Shown: positions 1-12,823 of the stretch, in pieces | Layout: each line of letters opens with the position of its first letter | Position numbering within the stretch: position 1 is the first letter of the stretch | NCBI GenBank assembly: GCA_905250125.1 | Contig: CAJNOL010000215.1 | Location: forward strand, 1 to 64,000 | DNA length: 64,000 bases | Reading direction: 5' to 3' | Origin: Rotaria sordida | Lineage: Eukaryota > Rotifera > Eurotatoria > Philodinida > Philodinidae | Notes under the pieces: generated by a model | Databases searched by the model: none | Seen by the model: the letters and a program-made list of their open reading frames with translations, nothing else | What the model was told of the DNA's origin: nothing | Program-made: the position numbers and the translations under genes

Positions 1-3000
1 AACAACCATCAACATTAATTTCAACACAAAGTCTTCCATCATCAAATGTAGGAATATCGACTTCAATTATAAAATCAGTAAAAAAAGAAAAACTTTTAAT
101 TTTAATGTTTTTTTTTTGTGATAAAAATTTTTTGTTTTAGTCATCAACAAATAAATCTAATGAAAAACGTTCAACAAATGCAATATCTGCTTTACGTCGT
201 CGATTTGTTGGTGGTGGTAGTAGTTCACATCGACGAGATCGTAGTATTCCAGAAGATGATCATTCACAAATTGAACAACAACCAATAGAAACAATATCAG
301 CCGATGACATTCTTGCAAGATATTCAAGCAAAGGATCGACTAATATTGATAATGGATCAAAACTAAATACAACAGCAGATGAAAGTCATCCAGAAACAAT
401 TCCAGTAAGTCTTTTTCAAAGATTTTTAAAGACAAAAGTTTATCTTGTTAGATATTTTTCTCTATAAAAACAAACTTCATGAAATTTTATTGTATTTATA
501 CAATGGCGTGGAGAATTCGGAGAAATCTCAAATTTGTAGAGAACTAGTTGGTCTATCATTCTGTGTAATCAAACGAAACTTTTATTTAGGGATTTTCTAG
601 AGACCCTAGATTGTTGAGAATACTATAAAGATTTCATTTTTCTTAAAGTATCATACTAATGAAATAAAGTCCAACGATATCTAAAGTCTGTGATATTAAC
701 GGTAATACAGTTAATGATAATAATTTCTTCAAAAATTTGTTTCTGAAGACTTCGCAACAATAATCTTTCATATGAAAAAAAATTTAGATTTTTGAAATTA
801 GAAGAAAAATTCATTAGTCTAAAAATTTATTTTGATATATCTGTTTCATTTTTTTTTATTATTCCGAGACGTTTTAGAAAAGACAATATCAATTTTTCGG
901 ATTGAAAACAATCGAATTAAATAATTTTTAAAGCCCAAAAATCCTATGTCAAGATTCTAGATCCTACTGAATTTCAACGAATTCTCTCAAATCTATTTCA
1001 TCTTCTTTCTTTGAAACCTTTTTGTATTTTCCAATTAGAGACTTATGAGATCAGCTTTTTTTTTCGATCTCCGAGCCTATAAGAAAAAAATTGTCCGAAT
1101 TAGAACTAAAGATTATAGTTACATATTCCATGATTTTAAACGAATTACCTTATAAATCATATCAATCAGAATATAATTTAAGAGAGACAACTCAAAAAAA
1201 GTACTACTTATCGTCAAAATAAATTCAAAAACGAATATTGAAGATATGATACGAAGAAATTCTGGAATAGTTTTCTCTAGATCGAGACCATAAAAAACCT
1301 TGTTCCTCCATATCATTCAATATAAATAATAATTATAATTATTTATTAGGTTGAAACATTTACTGATACACTTCCTTACTATGATCCAACAAATTTGGAT
1401 ACATGTCGAGCATTTATTGATGCAAAAAAGAAATTACGTATTGTACTTGCATCAGTTGATACTGATTCAATAAATTATCTTAATTCACCAATAAATTTTA
1501 GTCAATATTTACCATCACAACAACAACAAAATAGTTCATCAAATCGTAAATCATCAAATAATTTAATACTTTTTCTACGTTCTCAACTTTATGAAGCAAT
1601 TGCTATACAAGATCGTGATTTACAAGCACAAGTATATGAAACATTACGTTGTGTACAACAATTTAATGAAAATGAATGTAAAGAATTAATTCGTTCAATG
1701 ATTGATGATTATCGTTCAAGATCTGTTTATATTGCTTATCTTGTTAAAAATAATGAAAATCTTCTTAATATTACATATCATCAAGATAGATTACTTGTAC
1801 GAATACAACGGTAAGCAAGTTATTTGTTTTTTTCTTTATGTTCATATTATCGACGTTTAGAATTTATTAGCAAATATTTGAGATTTTATGAGAAAAATAT
1901 GTTCGATTTTTTTTTGATGCGAAGTATTTAATGATAATAATCTTTTTTTCAGAAGAAACTATTATAAATATTAAATGTTTATTATAGGTGAGACCAACAT
2001 AGTCCTGATTTATTCGCGCAATAGTCATATTGTGCTCAAAAAAAAAAAAAATTTTCTTTACAAAATCAAAGAGTTATACTTGGTTTATCTTCCTTTGGTG
2101 TCTTTAATAATAAGTCTAAACTTGATTATTTGTTTCATACTCTTTTTTTATCTAACTGTATTGTTTCTTAAAATGAAATTATATTGAACATAAGAACCTT
2201 TAAAAAAGATCTTTATGAATGTAAGAAGAATTTAAAGCGTTTTTTCTTTCACTCGAAAGTAATAATGTCAAGAATTGACCATCGAACAGGTTGAGAGCGA
2301 GTGTCTTCTCTCACTACGTTGTCAACTGATCAATCGCTTTCTCAATAAAAACTAATAGATTACAAGTTACCAGCCATATTGATTTCGAATATGATCATAA
2401 GAAATTTCTTTAAGTTTTCATATGCTGGTTATTCAGATAAACAAATCTTTTCGCTCAAATTTTTTTGATCTATCGAGATTATATAGCATATCGAATATAA
2501 TCTAAGTAGATCTAAAAAAGTTTTGGTAAAATATTTATTTGTCTGAAAGATTAGTTTTCTAGAAAACCAGTATTTAATGGCTTCAGGAGATTTCCTATGA
2601 TCACATTCAGAATCAGCATGATCGATAACTTATAATCCAGTAGATTTTGATGAGACAGAGATTGACTTGTTGAAAATGATTACTCGTCAGACTTTTCTAA
2701 ACTTTGTTAGACACAGTCGAGAAATTTTTTTCGTTTAAGTATAATAATAGAAAAAAATATTGATTTTTTTATTTTAGTGATCAAGATTTATGTAAACTAA
2801 ATCTAATAAATTATCTTGTTAAATTATTTCTTGATTGTAAAGAGCATTTATTACAAAAATTAATTGATAAATTTTCACATTTATCAAGTGCTGAAGAAAA
2901 AATGCATTTAATAGAATTATTTCTTCAAGATTGTTGTCGAGAAATAACATCTGATATTAATTGGAAAAGTAAATAAAATTTATATTAAAAATAATAATAA

Positions 3001-3741
3001 TAATAATAATTCTTTTCATATATTTTATTTTTCAATAGCTGCTTCACCCGAACAATTTGCTATGTCACAAACATCAATTGAACGTATGGTTATGGCAAAA
3101 ATTTATACAGCTGCATTATATCCAAATGGACAAATTGATGTTCAACGTGATCAGTATGAATATATATTTTTCATTTCTTAATATTTTTTTTCTTTTTGTT
3201 TATAGAGTTTTCAGTAGTCATATACGAACACTTGCTGAACAACTTGATCCTAATCATCAAAAATTACGTATACAAAAAATATGTCAAAGGGAATGTCCAT
3301 GGCCATCAGCTCAAGCTGAACTTCGTTTAATTAATGCCTATAAAGTAAATAATATTATTTTCATAAAAAATAATAGAGAAATAAATATTAAATTATTTTG
3401 TTTTTCAAATAGACTCCTCGTGATAAAGTTGGATGTGTACAACGATGTATACGTATAATACAAAATTTAATTCGTTTAGCATCAAATTCAGCTGCTGGTG
3501 CTGATGATACAATTCCAATATTAATTTATGTTATTGTTAAAGCTAATCCACCAAATCTTCTATCAATTATGCAGTAAGTTTATTTGAAATAAAAAGAAGA
3601 ATTTTTTGTTTTTCTCTTATATATTTTATTTAAATTAATAGATATGTACAAGATTTATATTCATCACGTTTTACAGATGAAGAAAGTTATTTTTGGACAA
3701 TGTTTGTATCGGGTGTTAAATTTATAAATGAGATGATTTAG
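1..3741 (+). CDS. GAPVD1: GAPVD1 (RAP6/GAPex-5), C-terminal part with VPS9 domain; 5' end outside window
   Basis: Eight exons join in phase to give the last 501 residues: 3-77 (entered in frame 3), 141-404, 1350-1810, 2778-2968, 3039-3153, 3206-3344, 3413-3573 and 3642-3741, ending in TAG. The last five exons form a VPS9 guanine-nucleotide-exchange domain, with the signatures ECPWPSAQAELRLI, TPRDKVGCVQ and IVKANPPNLLS that are typical of the GAPVD1 C-terminus. Upstream lies the conserved YDPTNLDTCRAFIDAKKKLR block, preceded by a Ser/Arg-rich linker. In other animals the full protein has an N-terminal RasGAP domain and acts on Rab5 in endocytosis; that half would lie left of the window. AATAAA at 3755-3760 is only 14 bases past the stop, so the 3' UTR should be very short. 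Introns 3 and 4 (945 and 967 nt) are long for this gene; the former carries a dispersed repeat. Identification is secure, exon edges good to a base or two. Confidence 0.88.
1103..1300. repeat. Dispersed repeat copy inside a GAPVD1 intron
   Basis: This stretch of the 405-1349 intron matches 34941-35056 plus 35419-35500 downstream. Shared blocks include AACTAAAGATTATAG, CTTATAAATCATATCAATCA, GAATATTGAAGA and GGAATAGTTTTCTCT. The second copy is interrupted by a palindromic insertion, so this one represents the uninterrupted form. No coding potential is visible. Confidence 0.7.
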
Positions 3742-5330
3742 ATATAGACAAAAAAATAAACTTCCGTATCATTACAATCAGATATGAAGTTTTTTATTGA
3801 GAAAAAAAAACAGATTTGTTAATCAAGTCATTTTGTGATTCGATATATATATATTTTTTTTTTTGTAATTTTTCTCTATCTAATTCAACAAACTAAACAG
3901 ACATTTATCTGTACACATTCCTCTCTGGTATTCTCTTTTGCATACAACTCCGAATTTAATTCGATGATTTGATTTTTTTTTTCATTATGGAAATCGTATG
4001 CCTTTGTGTGTGTATGTTTTTTTTTCTTTAACTTATCTATTTGATTGGATTATTCACGTTTTTCTTTTTTGCATATAAAATCAAAAAAGTATTTTAATTA
4101 AAATGATTGAAATATTTGATTATATATATATATTCACGTAAAAGAAAGGATACATATTTACAATATTATCATTACAAAATATCAAATCATTGAACGAGAA
4201 TTTTAAAAGTAAATATGAGTCATATGATAGATTCATCAATTAAATTGTAAAATATCATTTATAAATGTTATAACATTAATCTAGATTGTTATTTCTAAGC
4301 AAAAATGATTGGCTGACTGATTTGTTGTTAACTATGACTACTTCTTACAATAACATAGATTAGATATATAGAAAAATGAATTATTACTCAGAAGCCTATT
4401 CATATTCCAAGCACACTTTTTGCATTTAACAATATTCTTCTATCTTTCAATCATCATTATAGTAACTATCTGTAGGATATATTTTGATGCAACGATTAAA
4501 ATCGATCACTGAAAAAATCAATGAATGTACATAGCCAATTTATGGGTTTTTACAAATATATTATAGGTAAAATAATGCTCTCATAAATCAAACAGTAGCA
4601 AAAAAGCAAATTATATTATTTGTTTACGTATTTAAATTATTCATATGGTCTAGATATGGCAATAAAGTTATCGAAGAATTAATTATATAATTCAACGATC
4701 ACACAATGTGAATGCTATCTGGTTTTTATTTATGATGTTTTTTGTTAGCCATCATGATTGCATACAAATCACGCTATTCCGATACAACTGAACATTGCTT
4801 ATCTACTAAAATTAGAGACATTAGGTTTTAGATCATACATTATGCCTATTAAACTGCTCTAATTCTGAATCAGACCTGTATCAGATACCATTTTCTATGG
4901 TTATGTATACATTTAAATGTACCCAAATACTTCTCAGTCTTGGACGTAGCTAAAAATATGCTTCAAAACTCGTTAAGTCATTACTTGAGATTGAAAAAAA
5001 TTTCCTCATAACTTCACTGATAATTTTATAAACCAATTCAGATAAACAGTCTGTTATGTGAATGAATAGTAGAATGTCTTATCTATAACAGTACACTCAG
5101 GACGAAGAATGCGAAATTTTCACATACTTGCAAAAGACCGTATAAACTCCGTATTTCACCATATGCGAAGAGATACTGAATTATGTAATACACTAATATA
5201 TACGAAGACTTATAGTCGTTTACGAGTGTCCGTGTTCGACTTGTGTATATGATAATTCTATTTTGATTTTTTCTAATATTCTTTCTGATAAATTTCAGTT
5301 ACAACAACGCAAAAAATAGTTTTTTCTAAA
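3742..5330. other. Intergenic stretch, no gene seen
   Basis: AT-rich sequence between the end of GAPVD1 and the broken ORF at 5331. No open frame with the codon bias of the neighbouring genes and no RNA gene was recognised. Confidence 0.5.
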
Positions 5331-5705
5331 ATGAGTAATGAATTCACTTTATACTGTATTAAAATTTTAATTACTTTGGAAATCGATTCAAAGACAATTC
5401 ACTATGAACTTACAACAGCACAAAGGTCTGATACTCCATTATATTGAACAGTTGTAAAGCGAGAAAATTGTTCTCATGTAGTACGAGAGGATGTTGATGA
5501 TAAATATCGATTTAGTTGTTCGGTTTTCGAGTTTACCGATATAAATATTGAACTGATACAGCAAGTTATCACCAATAATTCACATTCAACTTATGATTAT
5601 ATTGGTAACACGCCTGTTGTCCTCCAGACAGATGCTCCTGCGACAGTTACTCCCAAAACAGTTGTTCCCCGGACACTTGCTCTCGCGACAGGGTTATGGA
5701 TGTGA
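5331..5705 (+). pseudogene. Broken ORF ending in a Thr/Pro/Ala-rich repeat tail
   Basis: From ATG at 5331 one frame runs 124 codons to TGA at 5703 with a single internal TGA at 5445-5447. After the internal stop it reads a cysteine-containing segment (KRENCSHVV, KYRFSCSVFEFTD) and then a threonine-, proline- and valine-rich tail (QTDAPATV, PKTVVPRTLALAT) that runs into the GT-rich minisatellite. The tail resembles mucin-like linkers of secreted proteins. The same tail motif, TDAPATVVPETLAL, is encoded again on the opposite strand at 6080-6140, so this region has been duplicated in inverted orientation. I do not recognise a family. It could be a decayed gene, an exon pair with an unseen intron around the stop, or chance. 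Confidence 0.35.
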
Positions 5706-6140
5706 GTATGGCTGTGAGTGTGAGTATGTGTATGGATGTGAGTGTGGGCGTGGGTACGAGTGTGACTGTGGGCTGGTGTGGATGCAGGTGCAAGTGCGAA
5801 TGTGAGCACAAGTGTGAGTGTGGGTAGATGCAAATATGGGTGTGAATGTGAATGTGGATGAGAGTGTGACTGTAGATGTGGGTGTGAAAGATGCGGTGGC
5901 TGTGAATGTCTGTCACTTCTTCGCCCACTCACACCCACACTCGTGTCGTGAAAGCAGGTGTACGGGGAGTAACTATAATTGTGGGAGTAGGCGTCGCGGA
6001 AGCAAGTATCCGGAGAGCAACTGTCGCTGGGAAGCAGGTGTCGCGGGAGCAACTGTCGGTGGGGAGCAACTGTCCGGGGAGCAACTGTCGCTGGAGAGCA
6101 AGTGTTTCAGGAACAACTGTCGCGGGAGCATCTGTCATGG
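5614..6140. repeat. GT-rich minisatellite (about 5697-5935) flanked by inverted arms
   Basis: The core is a degenerate minisatellite of 6-bp-like units (GTGTGA, GTGGAT, GAGTAT) on the + strand. It is bounded on the left by 5614-5692 and on the right by about 5945-6140, which are imperfect reverse complements of each other. The right arm holds several tandem versions of a roughly 20-bp unit containing GGAGCAACTGTC; the left holds fewer. GC content is far above the surroundings. Long overlapping ORFs here on both strands (His/Thr/Ser-rich) are by-products of the repeat. Confidence 0.75.
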
Positions 6141-6177
6141 AATCGATTATATTATAGCTGAGATTTTTCTCTCATAA

Positions 6178-8891
6178 TGCAATAGAACGAAGTATTTATG
6201 ATTGTTGAAAAATGAGAGAAGTTACATCATATTAGAAGACTCATCAACTGAATGATGAATAGTAACAGAAACGAGTTAAAACTTGTCGTGAAAATTTAGC
6301 GGGCATTTCATGACAGATTATGGCGACGATGCAATATTATTACACGTCATCAGATATAGATTGATTATAGACAAGTTAACAGAAAGTTAACTTATGGTAG
6401 CTGGATTAGTCAAGAAGACTTACTAACGACTATTGTTTGTTCGAGTAGCTTTGAACCGAAAATTTTGTTTTGTAAATTCTTTAAATCAAATAGTCCTGTT
6501 CTTATGTACAATGCTGGTAGTGGTATGACTAAAGATAACAACTATTATATAGAATATTGTCTGAAGCGTTTTGTTAATGATATATAGAAACAAACAGAAA
6601 TATCAAACGTAAGCAGTACAAATTTTCTTAACGTTCATCGATGGTTTCATACTTATCCAATGCTATTAATTATTTCACAGCAGAAATCATCAACATAATC
6701 AATGTTACATCCGTCGTGTTCGACAGATTTGATAATGCATGATCTTTGACTAAATAATTATATCTAACGCAATTTTAGTGATTAAATAAATGAACCATGA
6801 TTTGCTTCTGCGCTTTCCAAGATAGTTAAAAGTATTTCAGAAAACAGAGTTCAAACAAGTTTTAATATATTGTTGAAAAGAATCGGACTTTGTATCAATA
6901 TTCATAGCAACTATCTTGAACATTTAATAAAATAAAATTACAAAGACTTGTTTATTTTTATATTTTTTAAGCAATATTATTAGAATTTTTCGTCAACTAT
7001 AAGTAAAAATAACTTCCAACATAGTAAATACATGGATTTCTTAAAAAAATAAATTATGAATTATTCGATGTTTGACTCATCTACAATGTGTGACACATCT
7101 AATTTTGGTTTATTCATGAATTTTCAAATAACTGCCATGATGAAGATTTTTTTATCGACATATTATTTGCTATTTATAATAAAGCAGCAGACGACACGAC
7201 TTTGTCTACAACTATAAGATCAAACATTATGTTCCTAATCTTAGTATAATGCTTAGTAGTTTATTGTGCTATGATGTAACACTAACACCTATACTTAATC
7301 ACTCTTTCGATACAGATTATATATTCCCTTCAGATTATTTGTAAAATAGAACCAAAAATTCAGGTTTTCTTTTTATTTACACATTACTATACGAGTTTTT
7401 TCATTCAGATATTGTTTTCTCTGTGGATTTTTTTGTCAAATATCGTTTTCTTTTCTATCCTTCCACCGAATGTATTTGCTTTGTCCATTACCATACACAA
7501 TCGTCATTTTTCTTATCTCTTCTTTGCTCAAGAGTTAATTTTTCTGTAACTCTCAAATACATCCAATGCCATTGATAGTATTGTAAAACGGATTGTTCGA
7601 AAAGAAACTATGACTAAAAGAGCAATGTAAAACAGTAGTTGATTTCGTAATTCTTGCCAAAAGCAAAACCAATATCGCCATTTTCCATGAAATAATACAA
7701 GCAGCAATTGATGCATCAGAACAAAAATTGCAATGAGTATTCAATGATACAAGATCTGTTTGAGATACACAAAAAATTACATCATGTAACTGCTGTACGT
7801 AAGGATGTCATTGAATGTCGCCCATATAGTCAATCGACACGTTGTTGTACAGTAAATTTTTGAATATCATTTAGATTAAGAATAGATTTTTGTATGAAAG
7901 CGTTTTTGTCATATATTTATGACGAAAAATGGGCTTTTTTTAAATAAATAAGCTAGTTTCATTATATTTTTCATACCGAGTTGTTGAAGAATCGTTTAAC
8001 CAAAGGTTTGGTTCATTAACTTTGAAACTTAAAAAATTTTTTAAAAATCCTGCTAAGTGCGTTACCGAAGGACTTTAGTAATAAATTCTTATGCAAATAA
8101 ACTTTCGAAAAGCAGATCTTGTGGTTATCACATTCATCATCTTAGCTATGAGTTCATATCAAAATATTTTCTTTAACGCACAAAAATTCGTAGAAATATA
8201 AACTTCTTTGCGTAGGTGTGATGATAAGGAGCCGTTTGAATGAATGCCTTACTACAGTTTCCTGAACCTCTAAAACTGCGATAGTATTATCGAATAAAGC
8301 CAAATTTTTAACATAAATAGATCTTCCAATAATCACTCAACAGTATAAGTTTCAGCCCGTTACTATGTATGACTATTGAGTTATGAGAATCAGGAGTTCA
8401 AAAATGGGTGACTGCATTACCATGTGGACACGCTGAGTACTAAAAGATTTCTATTAGTCTCAATACTTATGAATGAAAGATTTTTCGGCAAAGAATATGA
8501 TGTCTTATGTATTTTTCTAAATTAGGTAATACTTTTTGGAAGAAAATTGTCTTTCTCTTAAAATTAGGTGAAACATATGTACTTTTTCAACAATTAATTA
8601 AAAGAATTCATGTTTTTTTTCTTACACAATGACTTATTTTGATGAAAAGGGCATGACCAGTTTAGAAAATCGCATTTGCAGTTTTCGACTAACGAATACA
8701 AATTTTCTACAAAATCATTCTCTATATTGATAAATAATTGTGTTTTTAGTGATTGCTTATCGAACAAAATTATTGCATAAAAAACTAAGAAAATTAATAT
8801 GTATAGAACGTCTTTTATAAGCGGGATATATTCTATCTAGAATACTAGATTCTAATGATTTCTTTGACACTATCCGATAACCCAATTAATA
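6178..8891. other. Intergenic stretch, no gene seen
   Basis: AT-rich and without a sustained reading frame. The short opposite-strand ORFs near 7528-7744 and 8154-8336 lack the codon bias of real exons here. No RNA gene recognised. Confidence 0.45.
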
Positions 8892-9320
8892 ATGTGCATA
8901 TTCAAGAAAGTTTTTATGCTAACTTTTCTAGGTGGGACAGATGAAACTTGGGCCGACTGTATATTATCAATCAATATAATAAACAATATCACTTTTTTGC
9001 ATCATTACAATTTTCGTTCATCTTTTTATTGTTCATGTCAATTTATGTTTTATTTCGAACATCAATTAACATGCTTCCATTTCAAAGTTGATTGTTTCTT
9101 GATCATCATCTTCGAAACACACGGTTTATATGGCATGCAAGACAATCCAGCTATACATAATTTCACTCGAAAATGTTCATTAGATGTGATACTTATGTTG
9201 AGATTGTATGAAGTCGAATTAAGCAATACATTGACAGGTGAAATCATCGGTCAACTTTTTATGATATTCAAAACAAACTATGTTTCAACAGAATATTCAT
9301 TTAAAAAAGAATTTCTATAA
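8892..9320 (+). other. Unassigned 142-codon open frame
   Basis: An ATG-initiated frame of 142 codons, long for chance in such AT-rich DNA. The product would be hydrophobic and Phe/Ile/Cys-rich in its first half (LTFLGG, IINNITF) and more normal in its second half (NPAIHNFTRKCSLDVILMLRLYEVELSNT in two pieces). No domain recognised, no flanking splice signals used, and it lies just left of a foldback element, so a remnant of a mobile element is as likely as a gene. Confidence 0.2.
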
Positions 9321-9352
9321 TTCTTCAATTTCATTTTATATACAATACTAAA

Positions 9353-10158
9353 CAATTTTGTTTTAAGTATCACTTTCTCATAAAGTTGATTTTTGAGATT
9401 CTGTTTCAATCAAAATTACACTCAGTGTTCATACCATATTCAAAGAAAATTTCATCTCATAATGTCAAGTCATAGTGGAACTCGATATATAACAATCTGA
9501 ATTAGTTAATTTTTCTTCGACAAAAAAAGTTTTTGGACGATCTTTTAAATTGAATATTTTTTACAATTGTTCAAAAGAACTGAAACCATATAAATAGAAG
9601 AATCAAAACATGAGGTACATTTTAATAACTAAAACTTTCTAAAAGTAAAATATCTATGAAGTGAATTGGTTAACTATATGATAGACAACCCATAATGCCG
9701 ATGCGACTTTTATCACTTTTATATATTGCGTAATTTTTCTTTCCAAATATCATATTCGAAAAGCATCTGACGCTGCATAATGTAATTAGAAGATAATTTA
9801 AAGTTTCCTTAAAACTTTTTTCGGTTTTGAGAGACCATTTTCTGAAATATTTTCAGTGTCAGACGCTCTTTTGAATGTAATTTTTGAAAAAAAAATTACT
9901 CAGCTTTCTGGAAACGATAAAATTCCCATAAACACTGTCAATTGTCCGTCATAAAATAAACATGTCACTTCATGAACATTTTGCTTTTAGAAAGCTTTAG
10001 TTATCAAAATATAGCTAATGTTTTATTCCTTCTATTTATATGGTTTCAGTTCTTTTGAACAATTCCAAAGGAACTAATATGAACATTGACTCTACCATTA
10101 ACAGAAACTGCATCTGAAAAGTCAACTTTATGAAAAAGTTATATTTAAAAACAAAATC
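9353..10158. mobile_element. Foldback (MITE-like) element of about 806 bp
   Basis: The two halves are imperfect reverse complements. Matching blocks are: 9353-9390 with 10120-10158 (CATAAAGTTGA core), 9567-9669 with 9961-10066 (sharing TGTTCAAAAGAACTGAAACC and CATATAAATAGAAG), and about 9738-9775 with 9853-9885 (GCGTCTGAC core). Only a short centre is unpaired. No transposase is encoded. Both arms are similarly long and diverged, pointing to an old non-autonomous foldback insertion. Confidence 0.72.
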
Positions 10159-10499
10159 ATCCGAAAGTGTTGTTCTTTATTGTATATTGATACTTAAATC
10201 GTTCTTATTTTTGTACTGTATTTCTTGATAACAAAAGTCAACATAATTAAGCAAGAATATTAATTATCAGTTATTAGAGAAACAATTTACGTATCACATA
10301 TATTTAATATTATCATCACTAAGACGGCCATTTCCAAAATCTATTTCTTTTATGTTCCTCTTTACTGATGATTCACAAATAGTACGATATCTATTGCTGA
10401 ATATATTGTCCAATAGAATCACTATTTTCTTCCGGCTGAGTGGTTTGGGTCTAGCCAGCGTTATATAGTGCTTAGTTATTTTTTCTTCATAATGTATTA

Positions 10500-11464
10500 A
10501 TGGAGAACGAGTCGTCTGTTATTCGCCTACGACGAAAACTCAGTGAATTATCACAAGAATATTCAAAAGAAAAACAAGTTCAACCACGAAGTAAATCTGC
10601 TAATGGACGACTTCCCGTCCCAGATCAAAATGCTAGTTTTCGTTATCGACGAATGAGACGAAAAGTATTTAAAAAAAAAAAAAAAGAACAACATTTCTCC
10701 AGTTTAAACTACAAAGAAAAAGATGTTTTGAATATTTAGGTTGATGTTCTTCGTACACAAATTGATGCTGTCATAGATGATAATCATCTTACAACAACTG
10801 ATATTAATAATTCACAAAAAGAAATGATTCCAACACGTGATAATAATGATGTATCATTAAAAAAGAAACTGATAATAAGTGATGATCAAAATCTTGTCAC
10901 AAGTGAACTTATTCAAGTACTACATAGTAAACAAACAAGAATTGATGAACTCGAACAACGTTTAAAACAAGTTGAAGAACAAGAATCTCAATGGAAGGTA
11001 AATCAAATTCATATTAATTCGTATGACAATCTGAAAAGAATTTTTGTCTTATTTTTTTTTGTTTTTAGATAAAATATGAACGTGAATGTAATCGTTGTGA
11101 ATTATTACAAACAAGAATTATTGAACTTGAACAAGAATTATTAAATAGAAAATATCAATCGAAAATTCTTGGTCAATTACAAACAGATGTTAAACGACTT
11201 CATTCAGCTTTTGATGCCTTAGAAGTAAATTTAAAAAATAAAAAATAAAAATAATTACTTTTTTTTTCTGTTTTTATTCTTAAATAGGTAGAAAATACTC
11301 AACTTAATGTTCAATTGTCATTTTCACGTAATACACATCTATCATCACAACTTGATAAATTTCGACATGGTAGATATAAAACTTCAAATTTATCAAATAA
11401 TTTATTTTTTTTTTGTTTTTCGTGTTAAGAATTAGCACATACATGTCATGAATCATTATGCTAA
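10500..11464 (+). CDS. Small coiled-coil protein, function unknown
   Basis: Five exons (10500-10664, 10740-10997, 11069-11224, 11288-11369, 11430-11464) join in phase to 231 residues. The first exon is basic and Arg/Ser-rich (RLRRKLSELSQEYSKEKQ). Residues about 110-215 show heptad-like spacing of Leu, Ile and charged residues (SELIQVLHSKQTRIDELEQRLKQ in two pieces, then LLQTRIIELEQELLNRK), so a long coiled coil is expected. The start ATG has a one-codon uORF (ATG TAT TAA) at 10492 just upstream. The last exon is very short and ends in HTCHESLC; its acceptor (GTTAAG) is weak, so the true 3' end may differ. Human centrosomal or ciliary coiled-coil proteins look similar in composition, but I cannot name a family. 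Confidence 0.6.
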
Positions 11465-12823
11465 ATCAGATATTATTGGCTAAATTATATATATTCTATC
11501 ATCTACGAAATGGAAATTAGTTTTTACTAATTAATTATATTTGCATCTTTAACATATCACTATAATGCCTTATACATTATTGTTTTCTTTTTTCTGAAGT
11601 TATTTCTTTTTGTTTTTATTTACGTATTGAAATAATATTAGTCAGACTAACTAAATGCTAGAATATGATGTAAAATGAATTTTTGTTGATTATAATTATT
11701 CACATAAGTCGAAGGAGATACTTTGATCAATATAAAGTCTAAGTATTGGAAAAATGCAATTTCTTTAAAACAAAACAATATTATGAAATATCAAAACGAT
11801 GATATGAACGTTGAATTTACTTGTTTATGTCAAAGTTTACTAAATAAAAAAACAAAGTGCTATTACTATTTTGATAATTTATTATAACTAAAATTTTATG
11901 AGATCTAAATCTAAAAATAAATTGATAATTGACATAGAAACATTAGCAAATACAGAACAAATAAGCCTAATATCTTTTTCAAAGAACATGCGATGAAAAC
12001 AACCATATTACCATCTAGATAAAATCAGTCAAGTCAAAGAATGATGTAGTATCGAGTGATAACAGATAATGATCTTATCTTTTTATAAGCGCAACATTTT
12101 GTTTTCAAAAGAATTCTCCTTTTCATACTATTCCTTTCGTTACATCATTTTTTTTTTCTACATTAAAACTCAATGAATCCTTATATTAGCTATTTTTAGA
12201 GATGGGAACCAGTGACGAATTGAGAGGTGAACGATGAAGCGATCGATCTCACCTTTTCTAAAAATCCTCAGTTCATCACTGATAGGGACATGTAAAAAGT
12301 AACTCATCTATTTTTGCATGTGACTTATGAGGTGTAAATTATATTTAACCTTGTTATGAGAGATATCATATTCGGAGAAAGACAAGAAGAAAATGAAAGA
12401 TATGAAGGCAGTGCTTGTGACGCAGATACTATGAAAATTTTCTCGAATACTCTTTTTGAATTGCTTTCAAGAGATTATACACAAATTCCAATGAATTATA
12501 CTATTAAAAAAAATAATTAAAAACAGGTGTAGCTTTTTTTTGTATACTATGGTAACGAAATGGCTATGTCAACTATTTAAAAGAAACATAAATTCTTTTC
12601 ATTAGATCTCAATTTTATCAAAACATATCAATGAAAATATTAAAAAAGAAAACAAAAAAGATTGCAAAAGCACTTAAATATGTTCTACATATTTTCTTAG
12701 TTTATATCTTACATCTTCATCATGATGATAAAGCATAGTGATGTGACAAAATAACAAGTTACACATATTGATATTATACTATTTAACTAAGGTGATGACT
12801 TGATAAGAACATTTGAATTAAAA
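11465..12823. other. Intergenic, upstream region of the GT2 gene
   Basis: AT-rich sequence with no sustained frame. A GC-richer block at 12197-12290 begins TAGAGATGGG and contains an inverted pair (CCAGTGACGAATTGAG near 12209 against CTCAGTTCATCACTG near 12267), probably a small transposon remnant. Confidence 0.45.

Noticed and set aside
5593..6177. Several overlapping ORFs on both strands with His/Thr/Ser-rich or Val/Asp-rich products
   Set aside because: They are read through the GT-rich minisatellite and its inverted arms; all frames stay open because of the repeat, not because of coding.
7528..7744. Two overlapping minus-strand ORFs of about 60 codons
   Set aside because: No domain, no splice context, codon usage unlike real exons here.
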